Shown here: positions 16,261 through 23,628 of the stretch, one piece after another | Layout of the letters: every line of letters starts with the position of its first letter | How positions within the stretch are numbered: the stretch's first letter is position 1 | Source: DATESZ01 sp035283845 | GTDB taxonomy: Bacteria > Desulfobacterota > Syntrophia > Syntrophales > JACQWR01 | Assembly: GCA_035283845.1 (NCBI GenBank) | Contig: DATESZ010000158.1 | Location: forward strand, 1-27,586 | Direction: 5' to 3' | Length of the DNA: 27,586 nucleotides | Position numbers and translations under genes: made by a program | The notes under the pieces: model-generated | Databases searched by the model: none | Told to the model about the DNA's origin: nothing | What the model saw: the letters and a program-made list of their open reading frames with translations, nothing else

Positions 16261-16701
16261 TTATATCTTTATATCTATATTGGCGCCAATAGTTGGCAAC
16301 TTGCCGTTTTCACTATACCCGCCGGGATTAGTACCGAAGTGTGCAGCTTGTTTCCGGGCGCTATCCAGATTATGGTAAGGGCGCTGCAGTGTGCGGGTCC
16401 GTCCGATGCTCTGCAAATCGTGTTGCAGCTTGACAACGGCATGCCGTGCTTCAGTTATGTCGCCTTTAGCGAGAGCATTACCTATCGCTTTGTAATCATT
16501 TATTAATTTATCGCTCAGGGTCTTGAAGAAATCAGGGAAGGTTTGCACTACATCATTGTACGCCTTTTGGGCGGCCGGCAAATTGCCATCCTGGATGGAT
16601 TGCAAAAGGCGCCCGAAACCATTGCGTAATTGCTCTGCACCCACCCGGTGATCGCCGGCCTGATAGACATTTGTGTGAGAAGATAGTTTAGCTATTGACA
16701 C
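16261..16701 (-). CDS. Unknown helical protein, GTG start
   Basis: I do not recognise this 146-residue protein. It has no signal peptide or membrane helix. Two imperfect helical repeats are visible: FGRLLQSIQDGNLPAAQKAY (about 29-48) and YKAIGNALAKGDITEARHAV (about 70-89), both with a hydrophobic-GxL/I-xxA pattern that suggests a small helical bundle. The tail from about residue 105 is rich in Gly, Asn and His and probably disordered. The start is GTG, with a weak AAGAGAAAAG upstream. Codon use and length support a real gene; function is unknown. It is the first gene of the group that continues to dtd. Confidence 0.55.
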   Translation of the reverse strand: MSIAKLSSHTNVYQAGDHRVGAEQLRNGFGRLLQSIQDGNLPAAQKAYNDVVQTFPDFFKTLSDKLINDYKAIGNALAKGDITEARHAVVKLQHDLQSIGRTRTLQRPYHNLDSARKQAAHFGTNPGGYSENGKLPTIGANIDIKI

Positions 16702-16905
16702 TGCTCGCTTTTCTCTTAAATATGCTATATATTCAATATGTTAAGATAGTTTACGTTTTGGATAAATTTCCACGCATTGTTTTTGAAGCATTCCGTATGC
16801 CAAGGTTTTCATTGAGATCACTTAAGGTGTAGTGGCTTGATTTAATGACATTTAATATAAAACTGACAGGTATCGTATATTCAGATCAACAACCATTTCA
16901 ATGGA

Positions 16906-16944
16906 TAAATATTGCCGCCCGGAAACTATGTGCGGCAATATTTA
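16906..16944. promoter_or_regulatory. Perfect 13-bp inverted repeat upstream of XRE regulator
   Basis: TAAATATTGCCGC (16906-16918) is the exact complement of GCGGCAATATTTA (16932-16944), with a 13-base loop. It lies 24 bp before the regulator ATG and has no T-run after it, so an operator or mRNA leader structure is more likely than a terminator. Autoregulation by the encoded protein is an inference. Confidence 0.55.
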
Positions 16945-16968
16945 CCTAATAGCTGGGCAATAGTCTAA

Positions 16969-17190
16969 ATGGTTTCAAGAAAGGTGCAAAAGCAGGTTGA
17001 GAAATTGCCGGGTGTCCATCTGCGCAGCGCCAGGTCTCGGGAAGATATTACCCAGAAGCGGCTTTCCGAACTTGTTGGCATACCTCAGCGCCATATCTCA
17101 ATGATGGAAAACGGCAAACGTCCCATCGGCAAGGAAATGGCGAAGCGCCTTGGGAAGGCTCTGAACATCAGTTACAAGGTGTTTCTGTAG
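16969..17190 (+). CDS. XRE-family helix-turn-helix DNA-binding protein
   Basis: The 73-residue protein is almost entirely an XRE/Cro domain: SREDITQKRLSELVGIPQRH (helices 1-3 with the Q-x-x-L-S-E-L-V-G-I turn) and ISMMENGKRPIGKEMAKRLG, ending ALNISYKVFL. Proteins of this size and pattern are often antitoxins of HigBA-like pairs or small element-borne regulators. No toxin frame is seen on either side, so it is either orphaned or a stand-alone regulator. Its ribosome site is weak. The perfect inverted repeat just upstream is a candidate binding site. Confidence 0.75.
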   Translation: MVSRKVQKQVEKLPGVHLRSARSREDITQKRLSELVGIPQRHISMMENGKRPIGKEMAKRLGKALNISYKVFL

Positions 17191-17269
17191 GAAGATCACT
17201 TAGGGGGATATGGGGTTCAGGGCAAACGATAGGGCGTAGGGGAGTTCAGTTCATCCACCACGGCACCCA

Positions 17270-17449
17270 TCAAAGTGTGGGGTCATAATTGCCCGATTGT
17301 GGGCCACCACATTCAGGTTTGTAACAGGTAACATTAGTAAATGTACAATCCTGTTTACAAGCCGGGCAGGGATTTGGGTTTAATTTGCCAACATCCTGCT
17401 GTATGAGGTAGCCGCAACCATTGCACTTCCACCAGATTTTCTCGTCCAT
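17270..17449 (-). CDS. 59-residue rubredoxin-like / zinc-ribbon protein
   Basis: The protein begins MDEKIWWKCNGCGYLIQQDV and contains PNPCPACKQDC, NVTCYKPECGGP and NYDPTL at the end. Cysteines 9 and 12 (CxxC) and 28 and 31 (CxxC) form a rubredoxin-type metal site; Cys35, Cys42 and Cys47 are additional and could bind a second metal or form a disulfide. The WKC-xx-CGY opening and the CPxC second knuckle are classic for rubredoxin-like domains used in anaerobes for electron transfer or as Zn-bound regulators. AAGGGGGG lies just before the ATG at 17449, supporting translation. It stands alone between the XRE gene and the efflux operon. Confidence 0.8.
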   Translation of the reverse strand: MDEKIWWKCNGCGYLIQQDVGKLNPNPCPACKQDCTFTNVTCYKPECGGPQSGNYDPTL

Positions 17450-17952
17450 GGTTCCCCCCTTTTTCTCACAATATCACTACCGCTCGGTTAGTATCTTGCG
17501 ATACCCGCCTGAAAAGTCATTTTATCATGAACGGTACTATCAATCTATAGAATTCCAAGTCCCTGGGTAATTATGACTGGCTCATAGGCCAACGAGGACC
17601 AGGTGTTTGGGCAATGGGGTAACTCGAAAATATAGCCCTATTATCAGCATATTTTGGCACACTTTTATTCTCACGGTTGATAACCGAACTTACAGGCAAA
17701 TAAACCATTAGATTTACACGGCATAACTTGTAACATGCTGATAAAAAATATGATTTACCTATTGCCTAATTATTGCTCAATCCGATATAAAACGGCTTAT
17801 TTTGCATGGTTAGCATACTTGTCAACAAGGTTATCAACAATGATTTTCACAATGCTGTTGATACCTGATTCCAAATATATTTTCTAGCACTACAAATGAA
17901 AATCCAAGGGGCGGTAATGGTAAATAATTGAACCCTGAAATATGTATAGTTG
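17450..17952. other. 500-bp AT-rich gap, no gene seen
   Basis: No frame with protein-like composition is visible on either strand. The right part (17815-17865) has TTGTCAACA, TTATCAACA and an inverted TGTTGATA within 50 bp, which resemble weak DnaA boxes. The left end should hold the promoter of the rubredoxin-like gene; the right end lies past the stop of the permease gene, without a clear terminator hairpin. Confidence 0.4.
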
Positions 17953-19191
17953 TCACTCGTATCTCAAGGCATCTATGGGGTTGAGAAGGGATGCCTTATA
18001 GGCCGGATAGAAACCAAAAAATATGCCGATCAGGCCGGAAAAACCAAAGGCAAAAAAAATTGAGAAGGGGGAAACAATGGTCGGCCAGCCGGCGATCTCA
18101 GACACGGCCTTGGCGGCGGCACACCCGATGATAATACCTGTTACACCGCCGATCAGGGAAAGGGTCAGGGCTTCTATAATGAACTGGAGGCGTATATCCC
18201 AGCTCATGGCCCCTACCGCCATCCTGATGCCGATTTCCCTTGTACGTTCTGTTACGGATACAAGCATGATGTTCATGATCCCGATCCCGCCGACGAGCAT
18301 GGAGACGGAAGCAATTGCCGCCAGAAGAAGTGTCAAAATTTGCGTTGATTGTTCCGCCACATTCATCATCTGGGTAAGATTGCGCACGGTAAAATCTTGT
18401 TCCTGGTTCGTTCCGATACGGTGCCTTTGCCTCAACAAATCGGTAATCTGCCCAGTCGCCGGGTCCAGATCTTCTGTCGTTCTTGTCTTTACAATAATCG
18501 ACCGTACCATGTCGGTGATGCCGCCGCCCCCTCTGCCGAAGATTTTTCTCTGAGCGGTGGTTATCGGTATATATACCGTGTCGTCCTGATCCTGACCCAT
18601 GGGTGATTGCCCTTTCTCCGCCAATAAACCGATTACCGTAAAGGGCAGTTTCTTTATCCTTATTATTTTGCCCAGAGGATCCATGTCGCCGAAGAGATTA
18701 TCCACGACAGTTTTCCCAAGCAGGCAGACCTTCGAGGCGCCTTTTAACTCCTGATCGTTAAAGATTCTGCCTGCCGATAAAGACCAATCCCTAACGTAGA
18801 GGAGAGACGGCGTAGTACCGTAAACGCTGGTCGCCCAGTTCTGATTGCCATATATAAGCTGAGCGCCGCCGTTAAGGATGGGCGCCACTTCTTCAACGGT
18901 TGGGCATTCCCGCTTGATGGCCTCAGCGTCAGCTAACGTAAGGGTGGACTGGGAACCGCTGCCCATGCGCATACCGCCGGTGGTAATACTGCCCGGAAAA
19001 ATCATCAGGAGGTTGCTGCCGATACTGGATATCTGCTCCGATAACTTTTTACTAGCCCCGGTGCCGACGGCAAGCATGATGATCACGGCGCTGACGCCAA
19101 TGATAATACCCAGCATAGTGAGGGCGGAGCGCATCTTGTTGACGCGGAGCGCCCGCAGAGAAATCTTAAAGGTGGAGGGGAGATTTATCAT
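17953..19191 (-). CDS. MacB/FtsX-type ABC transporter permease
   Basis: The 412-residue protein has one N-terminal membrane helix (SALTMLGIIIGVSAVIIMLAV, about 22-42), a large periplasmic MacB_PCD domain, and three C-terminal helices (ILTLLLAAIASVSMLVGGIG, LIGGVTGIIIGCAAAKAV, FFAFGFSGLIGIFFGFYPAY) with the FtsX signature VTERTREIGIRMAVGA. This is the 4-helix topology of type VII (mechanotransmission) ABC systems. In E. coli MacB the ATPase is fused; here it is a separate upstream gene, a common arrangement. The start overlaps the ATPase stop by 4 bp (ATGA). With the adaptor and TolC it would drive export of peptides, siderophores or lipophilic compounds across the outer membrane. Confidence 0.93.
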   Translation of the reverse strand: MINLPSTFKISLRALRVNKMRSALTMLGIIIGVSAVIIMLAVGTGASKKLSEQISSIGSNLLMIFPGSITTGGMRMGSGSQSTLTLADAEAIKRECPTVEEVAPILNGGAQLIYGNQNWATSVYGTTPSLLYVRDWSLSAGRIFNDQELKGASKVCLLGKTVVDNLFGDMDPLGKIIRIKKLPFTVIGLLAEKGQSPMGQDQDDTVYIPITTAQRKIFGRGGGGITDMVRSIIVKTRTTEDLDPATGQITDLLRQRHRIGTNQEQDFTVRNLTQMMNVAEQSTQILTLLLAAIASVSMLVGGIGIMNIMLVSVTERTREIGIRMAVGAMSWDIRLQFIIEALTLSLIGGVTGIIIGCAAAKAVSEIAGWPTIVSPFSIFFAFGFSGLIGIFFGFYPAYKASLLNPIDALRYE

Positions 19192-19880
19192 TTTTCTTTA
19201 ACCACTACGTCACTTACAATGCAACCGTCGAGGAATTTGATAATCCGCCTGCTGAAGGCGGCGATATCCGCTTCATGGGTTACCAGAACAACCGTTATAG
19301 CAGCCTCCAGATTAAGTTTCACTAAAAGTTCCATAATCTCGCTGCTTGTCTTGGTATCGAGATTGCCCGTCGGTTCATCGGCCAGGATGAGGGGCGCATC
19401 ATTTACGAGCGCCCTGGCAATGGCCACGCGCTGCTGCTGGCCGCCGGAGAGCTGATTGGGATGGTGCTTTTCCCAGCCATCAAGGCCCATAGACTTAAGC
19501 GCCGTAAGCGCCCGCCGTTTCCTCTCGGAGGCGGGAACATTGCCGTAAAGCATGGGCAGCTCCACATTCTCCAGCGCTGATGTCCGGGAAAGGAGGTTGA
19601 ACCCCTGGAAAACAAAGCCGAGTTTTTTATTTCTGATTAAGGCAAGCTCGTCCCCGTTCAGGCCGCTGACATCTACAGAGTCTAAAAGGTAGCGTCCCGT
19701 CGTTGGTTTATCAAGACAGCCCAGCACGTTCATGAAGGTTGACTTACCGGACCCCGATGGCCCCATAATGGCCACGAACTCACCGCGTTCAATTGTAACG
19801 GAGACTTCAGAAAGAGCGCGCACGGAACTGCCGCCGAGATCATAAATCCTGCAAAGTCCATCCGTCTCAATCAGGGCCAT
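19188..19880 (-). CDS. MacB/LolD-type ABC transporter ATPase
   Basis: The 230-residue nucleotide-binding subunit has Walker A GPSGSGKST (about 40-48), the signature LSGGQQQR (144-151) and Walker B LILADEPTGNLD (164-175), with the switch His in VTHE. The N-terminal LCRIYDLGGSSVRALSEVSV and the LSRTSALENVELPMLYGNV segment are typical of the LolD/MacB class. The ATG starts 1 bp after the adaptor stop, and the gene overlaps the permease by 4 bp, so the three subunits are probably made in fixed proportion. Confidence 0.95.
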   Translation of the reverse strand: MALIETDGLCRIYDLGGSSVRALSEVSVTIERGEFVAIMGPSGSGKSTFMNVLGCLDKPTTGRYLLDSVDVSGLNGDELALIRNKKLGFVFQGFNLLSRTSALENVELPMLYGNVPASERKRRALTALKSMGLDGWEKHHPNQLSGGQQQRVAIARALVNDAPLILADEPTGNLDTKTSSEIMELLVKLNLEAAITVVLVTHEADIAAFSRRIIKFLDGCIVSDVVVKEK

Positions 19881-19881
19881 A

Positions 19882-21081
19882 CTAACGGAACCACCCCCTG
19901 CTCAGAGGAACTTCCTGTTTGTTTTTGCTCACCGTGGAAGAAAGGATTACCTCATCGCCTTCTTTCAGGTTGCCGGCAACGATTTCGGTATTGTTTCCGT
20001 CGCTGATGCCGGGGGAGATAATTACCCGTTTCGGCGTCTTGTTTTCCAATAGCCAGATGCCCGGACCTTTGCGTTCCCGAGGTTTGCCTCCCTTAAGCGC
20101 CTCCGCTTCAGGCGTCCGACCAGCTTTTGTCCCCCGATCCATTTGAAATCTCAGTGCCGCGTTCGGTATTTTGAGGACATCTTTCTTTGTGGCCGTGATA
20201 ATGGCCACATTTGCAGTCATTCCTGGTTTCAGAATAAATTCCGGATTTTGAACGAGCACGACCACATCATAGGTGACCACGTTCTGAACCGTAATGGGAG
20301 CATTTCTGATTACCGATACCAGTCCTCTAAAAGTTTTATCAGGATAGGCATCTACGGTAAATTCTACCGCCTGACTGAGCCTGATCCTGCCGATATCGGC
20401 TTCGTCCACATTAGTATCTATCTGCATCCTGGATAGGTCTTGGGCGATATTGAAAAGGGTGGGGGTTTGAAAACTTGCCGCCACCGTTTGTCCGACATCT
20501 ACATTTCTTGATATAACCATCCCATCAACAGGCGAAATGATATGGGTATATCTCAGGTTCGTTTCGGCCACCCTCAGCGCCGCCCTGGACTGTTCGACCT
20601 GCGCCCTCGCCGCTTTAAGCTGCGCTGTTGCGGACATTTCATTCGTCTCGGACGTATCGAGATCGCTTTTCGCAATCAGATTGGATGAAAAAAGCGCTTT
20701 ATTTCTTACCAAGGCCCTTTTCGTCTCAAGAAGAGCGGCTTCGGCCTTTTCCACGTTTGCTTCTGCGGAAAAGAGATTGGCCTTCGCCTGATCAACCTGC
20801 GCTTCAAATGTCGAAGGATCAATCAGCGCGAGCAACTGACCTTTTTTGACAAAGGAATTAAAATCGACATGCAGGGTTTTAATCGTTCCAGACACCTGAG
20901 TTCCCACCAGCACCGTCTTTACAGGATTGACCGTGCCTGTTGCCGTAACCGTTGACCTGATGTCACCGCGACTTACCTTTTCCGTCTTGAAATTCTGAAA
21001 GTCGCTATTTCCCCTCGTAGCCAAAAAAATGCCTCCGGCGACGAAGGCGATGATAACTATACCGATAATGATCTTTTTCAA
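19882..21081 (-). CDS. MacA-like periplasmic adaptor of the efflux pump
   Basis: The 399-residue membrane-fusion protein has an N-terminal anchor (IIIGIVIIAFVAGGIFLAT), a lipoyl half (GTVNPVKTVLVGTQVSGTIK, then VKKGQLLALIDPS), a helical hairpin of about 80 residues (QAKANLFSAEANVEKAEAAL onward) that should contact TolC, the second lipoyl half (THIISPVDGMVISRNVDVGQ), a beta-barrel and a membrane-proximal domain (KEGDEVILSS). The start codon is TTG, placed so that TTGA overlaps the TolC stop by 4 bp; the weak start presumably depends on coupling to tolC translation. It links the ABC permease to the outer-membrane channel. Confidence 0.93.
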   Translation of the reverse strand: MKKIIIGIVIIAFVAGGIFLATRGNSDFQNFKTEKVSRGDIRSTVTATGTVNPVKTVLVGTQVSGTIKTLHVDFNSFVKKGQLLALIDPSTFEAQVDQAKANLFSAEANVEKAEAALLETKRALVRNKALFSSNLIAKSDLDTSETNEMSATAQLKAARAQVEQSRAALRVAETNLRYTHIISPVDGMVISRNVDVGQTVAASFQTPTLFNIAQDLSRMQIDTNVDEADIGRIRLSQAVEFTVDAYPDKTFRGLVSVIRNAPITVQNVVTYDVVVLVQNPEFILKPGMTANVAIITATKKDVLKIPNAALRFQMDRGTKAGRTPEAEALKGGKPRERKGPGIWLLENKTPKRVIISPGISDGNNTEIVAGNLKEGDEVILSSTVSKNKQEVPLSRGWFR

Positions 21082-22376
21082 TTATCCCCCATCGCCTTTT
21101 CCAACTTCGCTTCAGCAATTTTGTAGTCGTAAAGCTCCCCGAAGAGAGCCGTTTTGGCATTGCTCTGCGCCACAAGGGCATCCGTTACTTCCAGGGGATC
21201 GCCAATGCCGGCGTTATACCGTCCCTCGGCAAGATCGAGGTTTTCTTCGGCCTGCCGCAAAGTTATTTCTGCGGTTAGAATACGCTTTGGCACTTCCTGA
21301 AGATTCGTATAGGACTGCTCTACCTCAAGCCGAATCGTTTGCCGCCGTTCTTTTTCATTGGCCCGTAAAACTTCCAGATTGGCCATGGCCTCATTTATTT
21401 TATATTTTGTCGAATATCCGGTGAAAAGGTTTAAATCAAGAGTAGCGCCGATGTTCCAGCCGCTTTGTAGAGGAAAATCATCTCCGGACCAGCCATAGCC
21501 GGCCTTCCCTGATAATACGGGATAATAATCTTTTTTGGCAAGCTCCAAAGCCCTTTGCGCCGCCTCCTTTTTCAAAAGCAGAGACTGAAGATCGGGGCGG
21601 GCAATATAGGCTTTTCCCAAACATTCGCCTAAATCCAGAGAGGATTTCTGATAAACGACATCATCCACCACATCGTAGGGAGGCGCATCAGGCATGCCCA
21701 TGGCGTTATTCATGGTCACCAGGGCGATGCGGACGACATTTTCCGCCTTCAGCAGATTAAGGCGGGCATTGCTTAAGTCCACCTCCGCCTTGGTCACATC
21801 GAATTTTGGCTTGACGCCCACATCAAAAAAACCTTTCGCCGTTTTCAGGTGTTTTTCGAACTGTTTTACTGTTTCGGCAGTTATATCCCTCTTTCGTTGG
21901 GACCGCAGCAGTTCATAATAAGCCTCTTTTACCCCCAGCTTAATATTAGACATAACATCATTCAGGTCGGCACGGGACGAGTCGAGATAGAGTCTCTGAA
22001 TGTCAACCTGAGTTCCCCTTCTGTTAAAATCAAAGATATTCTGATTTAACGACACACTGCTGGAATATTCATTAGAGACGGGAGATTTTCCCGGCAATGA
22101 AGTTCTGCTCAAATCGCTGTTCCATTTAATTTGCGGATAATAATCGGATTTGGACTGACCTACCCTGCTTTTGTATACATCAAGACTGTTCATGGCAGCG
22201 ATGATCTGCGGATGTTTCTTCAGGGCAATGTCGAGGCATTTGTTTAAATTCAGCGAATCTCCTTTTTTTATCACTTCCTCCGCCACAAGTTTTTGAGGAA
22301 TTATTAAAAAAATAAACAAATACACAAATATCCGATAATAAAGCAGCCGTTTTTCCTTAGGAATAATCATCATCAT
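21078..22376 (-). CDS. TolC-family outer-membrane efflux channel
   Basis: The 432-residue protein has a signal region (YYRIFVYLFIFLIIPQKLVA) and two outer-membrane-efflux-protein repeats: LNLNKCLDIALKKHPQIIAA, NSLDVYKSRVGQSKSDYYPQ in the first half, and ARPDLQSLLLKKEAAQRALE, LAKKDYYPVLSGKAGYGWSG in the second. Long amphipathic helices fit the alpha-barrel. Three ATG codons stand in a row at the start (MMM), and the first is 2 bp after the K+ channel stop, with no separate ribosome site, so coupling is likely. It supplies the exit duct for the MacAB-like pump; its position in front of the adaptor gene is less common than after it. Confidence 0.93.
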   Translation of the reverse strand: MMMIIPKEKRLLYYRIFVYLFIFLIIPQKLVAEEVIKKGDSLNLNKCLDIALKKHPQIIAAMNSLDVYKSRVGQSKSDYYPQIKWNSDLSRTSLPGKSPVSNEYSSSVSLNQNIFDFNRRGTQVDIQRLYLDSSRADLNDVMSNIKLGVKEAYYELLRSQRKRDITAETVKQFEKHLKTAKGFFDVGVKPKFDVTKAEVDLSNARLNLLKAENVVRIALVTMNNAMGMPDAPPYDVVDDVVYQKSSLDLGECLGKAYIARPDLQSLLLKKEAAQRALELAKKDYYPVLSGKAGYGWSGDDFPLQSGWNIGATLDLNLFTGYSTKYKINEAMANLEVLRANEKERRQTIRLEVEQSYTNLQEVPKRILTAEITLRQAEENLDLAEGRYNAGIGDPLEVTDALVAQSNAKTALFGELYDYKIAEAKLEKAMGDN

Positions 22377-22378
22377 AA

Positions 22379-23377
22379 TTATATCAAGCAGGAATTAGTA
22401 AATTGATTAATATTGTCCGCTTCTCCCAAAGCAATAAGTTTGTCATTATTCTCGATAACATATTTTGCCATGGGGTTAAAAATCATTTTCCCCGATTCTT
22501 TCTTCACCGCGACAACGATCAAGCCGAACTTTTGCCGTATATTTGAATCTTCCAGCGATTTGCCGATATAGTTTGAACCTTCACACATGGAAATTTCATC
22601 CATTCTCAACTCCAGGCTCTGCCTCATCGTGGTGATCTCGACAAAATCAAGCATGGCTGGTCTCAAAATGGCCATGGCCATCCTCATCCCTCCCATCATG
22701 TAGGGAGATTCAACACGGTTGGCGCCGGCCCTGAGCAAACGTTGCTCCGATTCTTCACCTTCCGATCTCGAAAGGATAAAGATGTCGGGGTTAAGTTCCC
22801 TGGCTGTGAGGATTACATAGAGGTTCTCCGCGTCACTGGAAAGCACGCACACAATGCCTTTGGCTTTTTTTATGCCTGCGGCCAGAAGGGTTTTTTCATG
22901 GGTGGCGTCGCCTCTATGGTAAACAAAACCCTCTTCTTCAATTTTCTGTATCGCCTCCGGATTATTGTCGATAACAACGAAATCAACTTTTTCACCGGCA
23001 AGTTCCCGGCATATGAGGTTGCCAATCCGACCGCAGCCACAGATGATGTAATGATTATTCATATTTTTTATCATTTTTTCCAATCTCCCCCTGCCCATGA
23101 TGATCTTCAACCGCCCCTCGATCATCGTTTCCGTGACGAGCCCGATAGTGTACAGCATCGTGCCGACGCCGACAATGATGATAAAAACGGTAAACAGCAT
23201 TCCCTCTTTGCTGCGAGGCAAAAAATCGCCATACCCGACAGTGGAAAGGGTAACGACGGTCGCATAAAAAGATTCAAAAAAACCCCATCCCTCCAGATAA
23301 TGCAAACCGATTGTTCCCATTAACAGCATGGAAAACAGCACTATTATGGCTATGGCAAGCTTTCTCGGTAGTAACAT
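22379..23377 (-). CDS. Two-helix potassium channel with RCK (TrkA) domains
   Basis: The 332-residue protein has helix 1 (LAIAIIVLFSMLLMGTIGLH), a pore loop with the K+ selectivity filter TVGYGD (46-51), and helix 2 (LFTVFIIIVGVGTMLYTIGL). Then follows an RCK/TrkA-N Rossmann domain (IICGCGRIGN, 111-120, with FVVIDNNPEAI) and an RCK-C domain (LELRMDEISMCEGSNYIGKS onward). This is the MthK/Kch-type ligand-gated channel layout. The pore and nucleotide-binding motifs are intact. It is the first gene of the five-gene operon, 2 bp before tolC, an unusual partner for an efflux pump. It could respond to the same envelope or ionic stress. Confidence 0.95.
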   Translation of the reverse strand: MLLPRKLAIAIIVLFSMLLMGTIGLHYLEGWGFFESFYATVVTLSTVGYGDFLPRSKEGMLFTVFIIIVGVGTMLYTIGLVTETMIEGRLKIIMGRGRLEKMIKNMNNHYIICGCGRIGNLICRELAGEKVDFVVIDNNPEAIQKIEEEGFVYHRGDATHEKTLLAAGIKKAKGIVCVLSSDAENLYVILTARELNPDIFILSRSEGEESEQRLLRAGANRVESPYMMGGMRMAMAILRPAMLDFVEITTMRQSLELRMDEISMCEGSNYIGKSLEDSNIRQKFGLIVVAVKKESGKMIFNPMAKYVIENNDKLIALGEADNINQFTNSCLI

Positions 23378-23537
23378 GCCGCCCTCTTCTATATTTATAG
23401 GAAATTCCCTAAAAGATTCTTGTCTTTATTCCATTGTGCAGGCTTATAACACGGGAGACGATATTATTCCATATCCTATATTCCTTGTTGTCAATAAATA
23501 TCAAAAAACTGCAATGATTCGTGGAGAAAAAAACACC

Positions 23538-23566
23538 TTGACGTATGCACCCAATATGAGTACGAT
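23538..23566 (+). promoter_or_regulatory. Candidate sigma-70 promoter of the aldehyde oxidoreductase operon
   Basis: TTGACG (23538-23543) and TACGAT (23561-23566) are 17 bases apart and about 60 bp before the start codon. The -35 is strong, the -10 is moderate. This 250-bp space separates divergent operons, and the opposite-strand promoter of the K+ channel operon must also lie here, but I could not place it. Confidence 0.45.
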
Positions 23567-23628
23567 CAAGCCTATTATGAGTGCGCACATAGAAAACTTA
23601 CTATACAGACACGAAAGGAGTATATTAG

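Noticed and set aside
16680..16754. AAGATAGTTTA occurring twice, 64 bp apart, around the start of the unknown gene
   Set aside because: Eleven AT-rich bases in an AT-rich promoter region; not distinctive enough to call an operator.
17815..17865. DnaA-box-like cluster suggesting an origin
   Set aside because: TTATCAACA and TTGTCAACA deviate from TTATCCACA, there are few boxes, and no dnaA, dnaN or rep gene is near. Kept only as a note.
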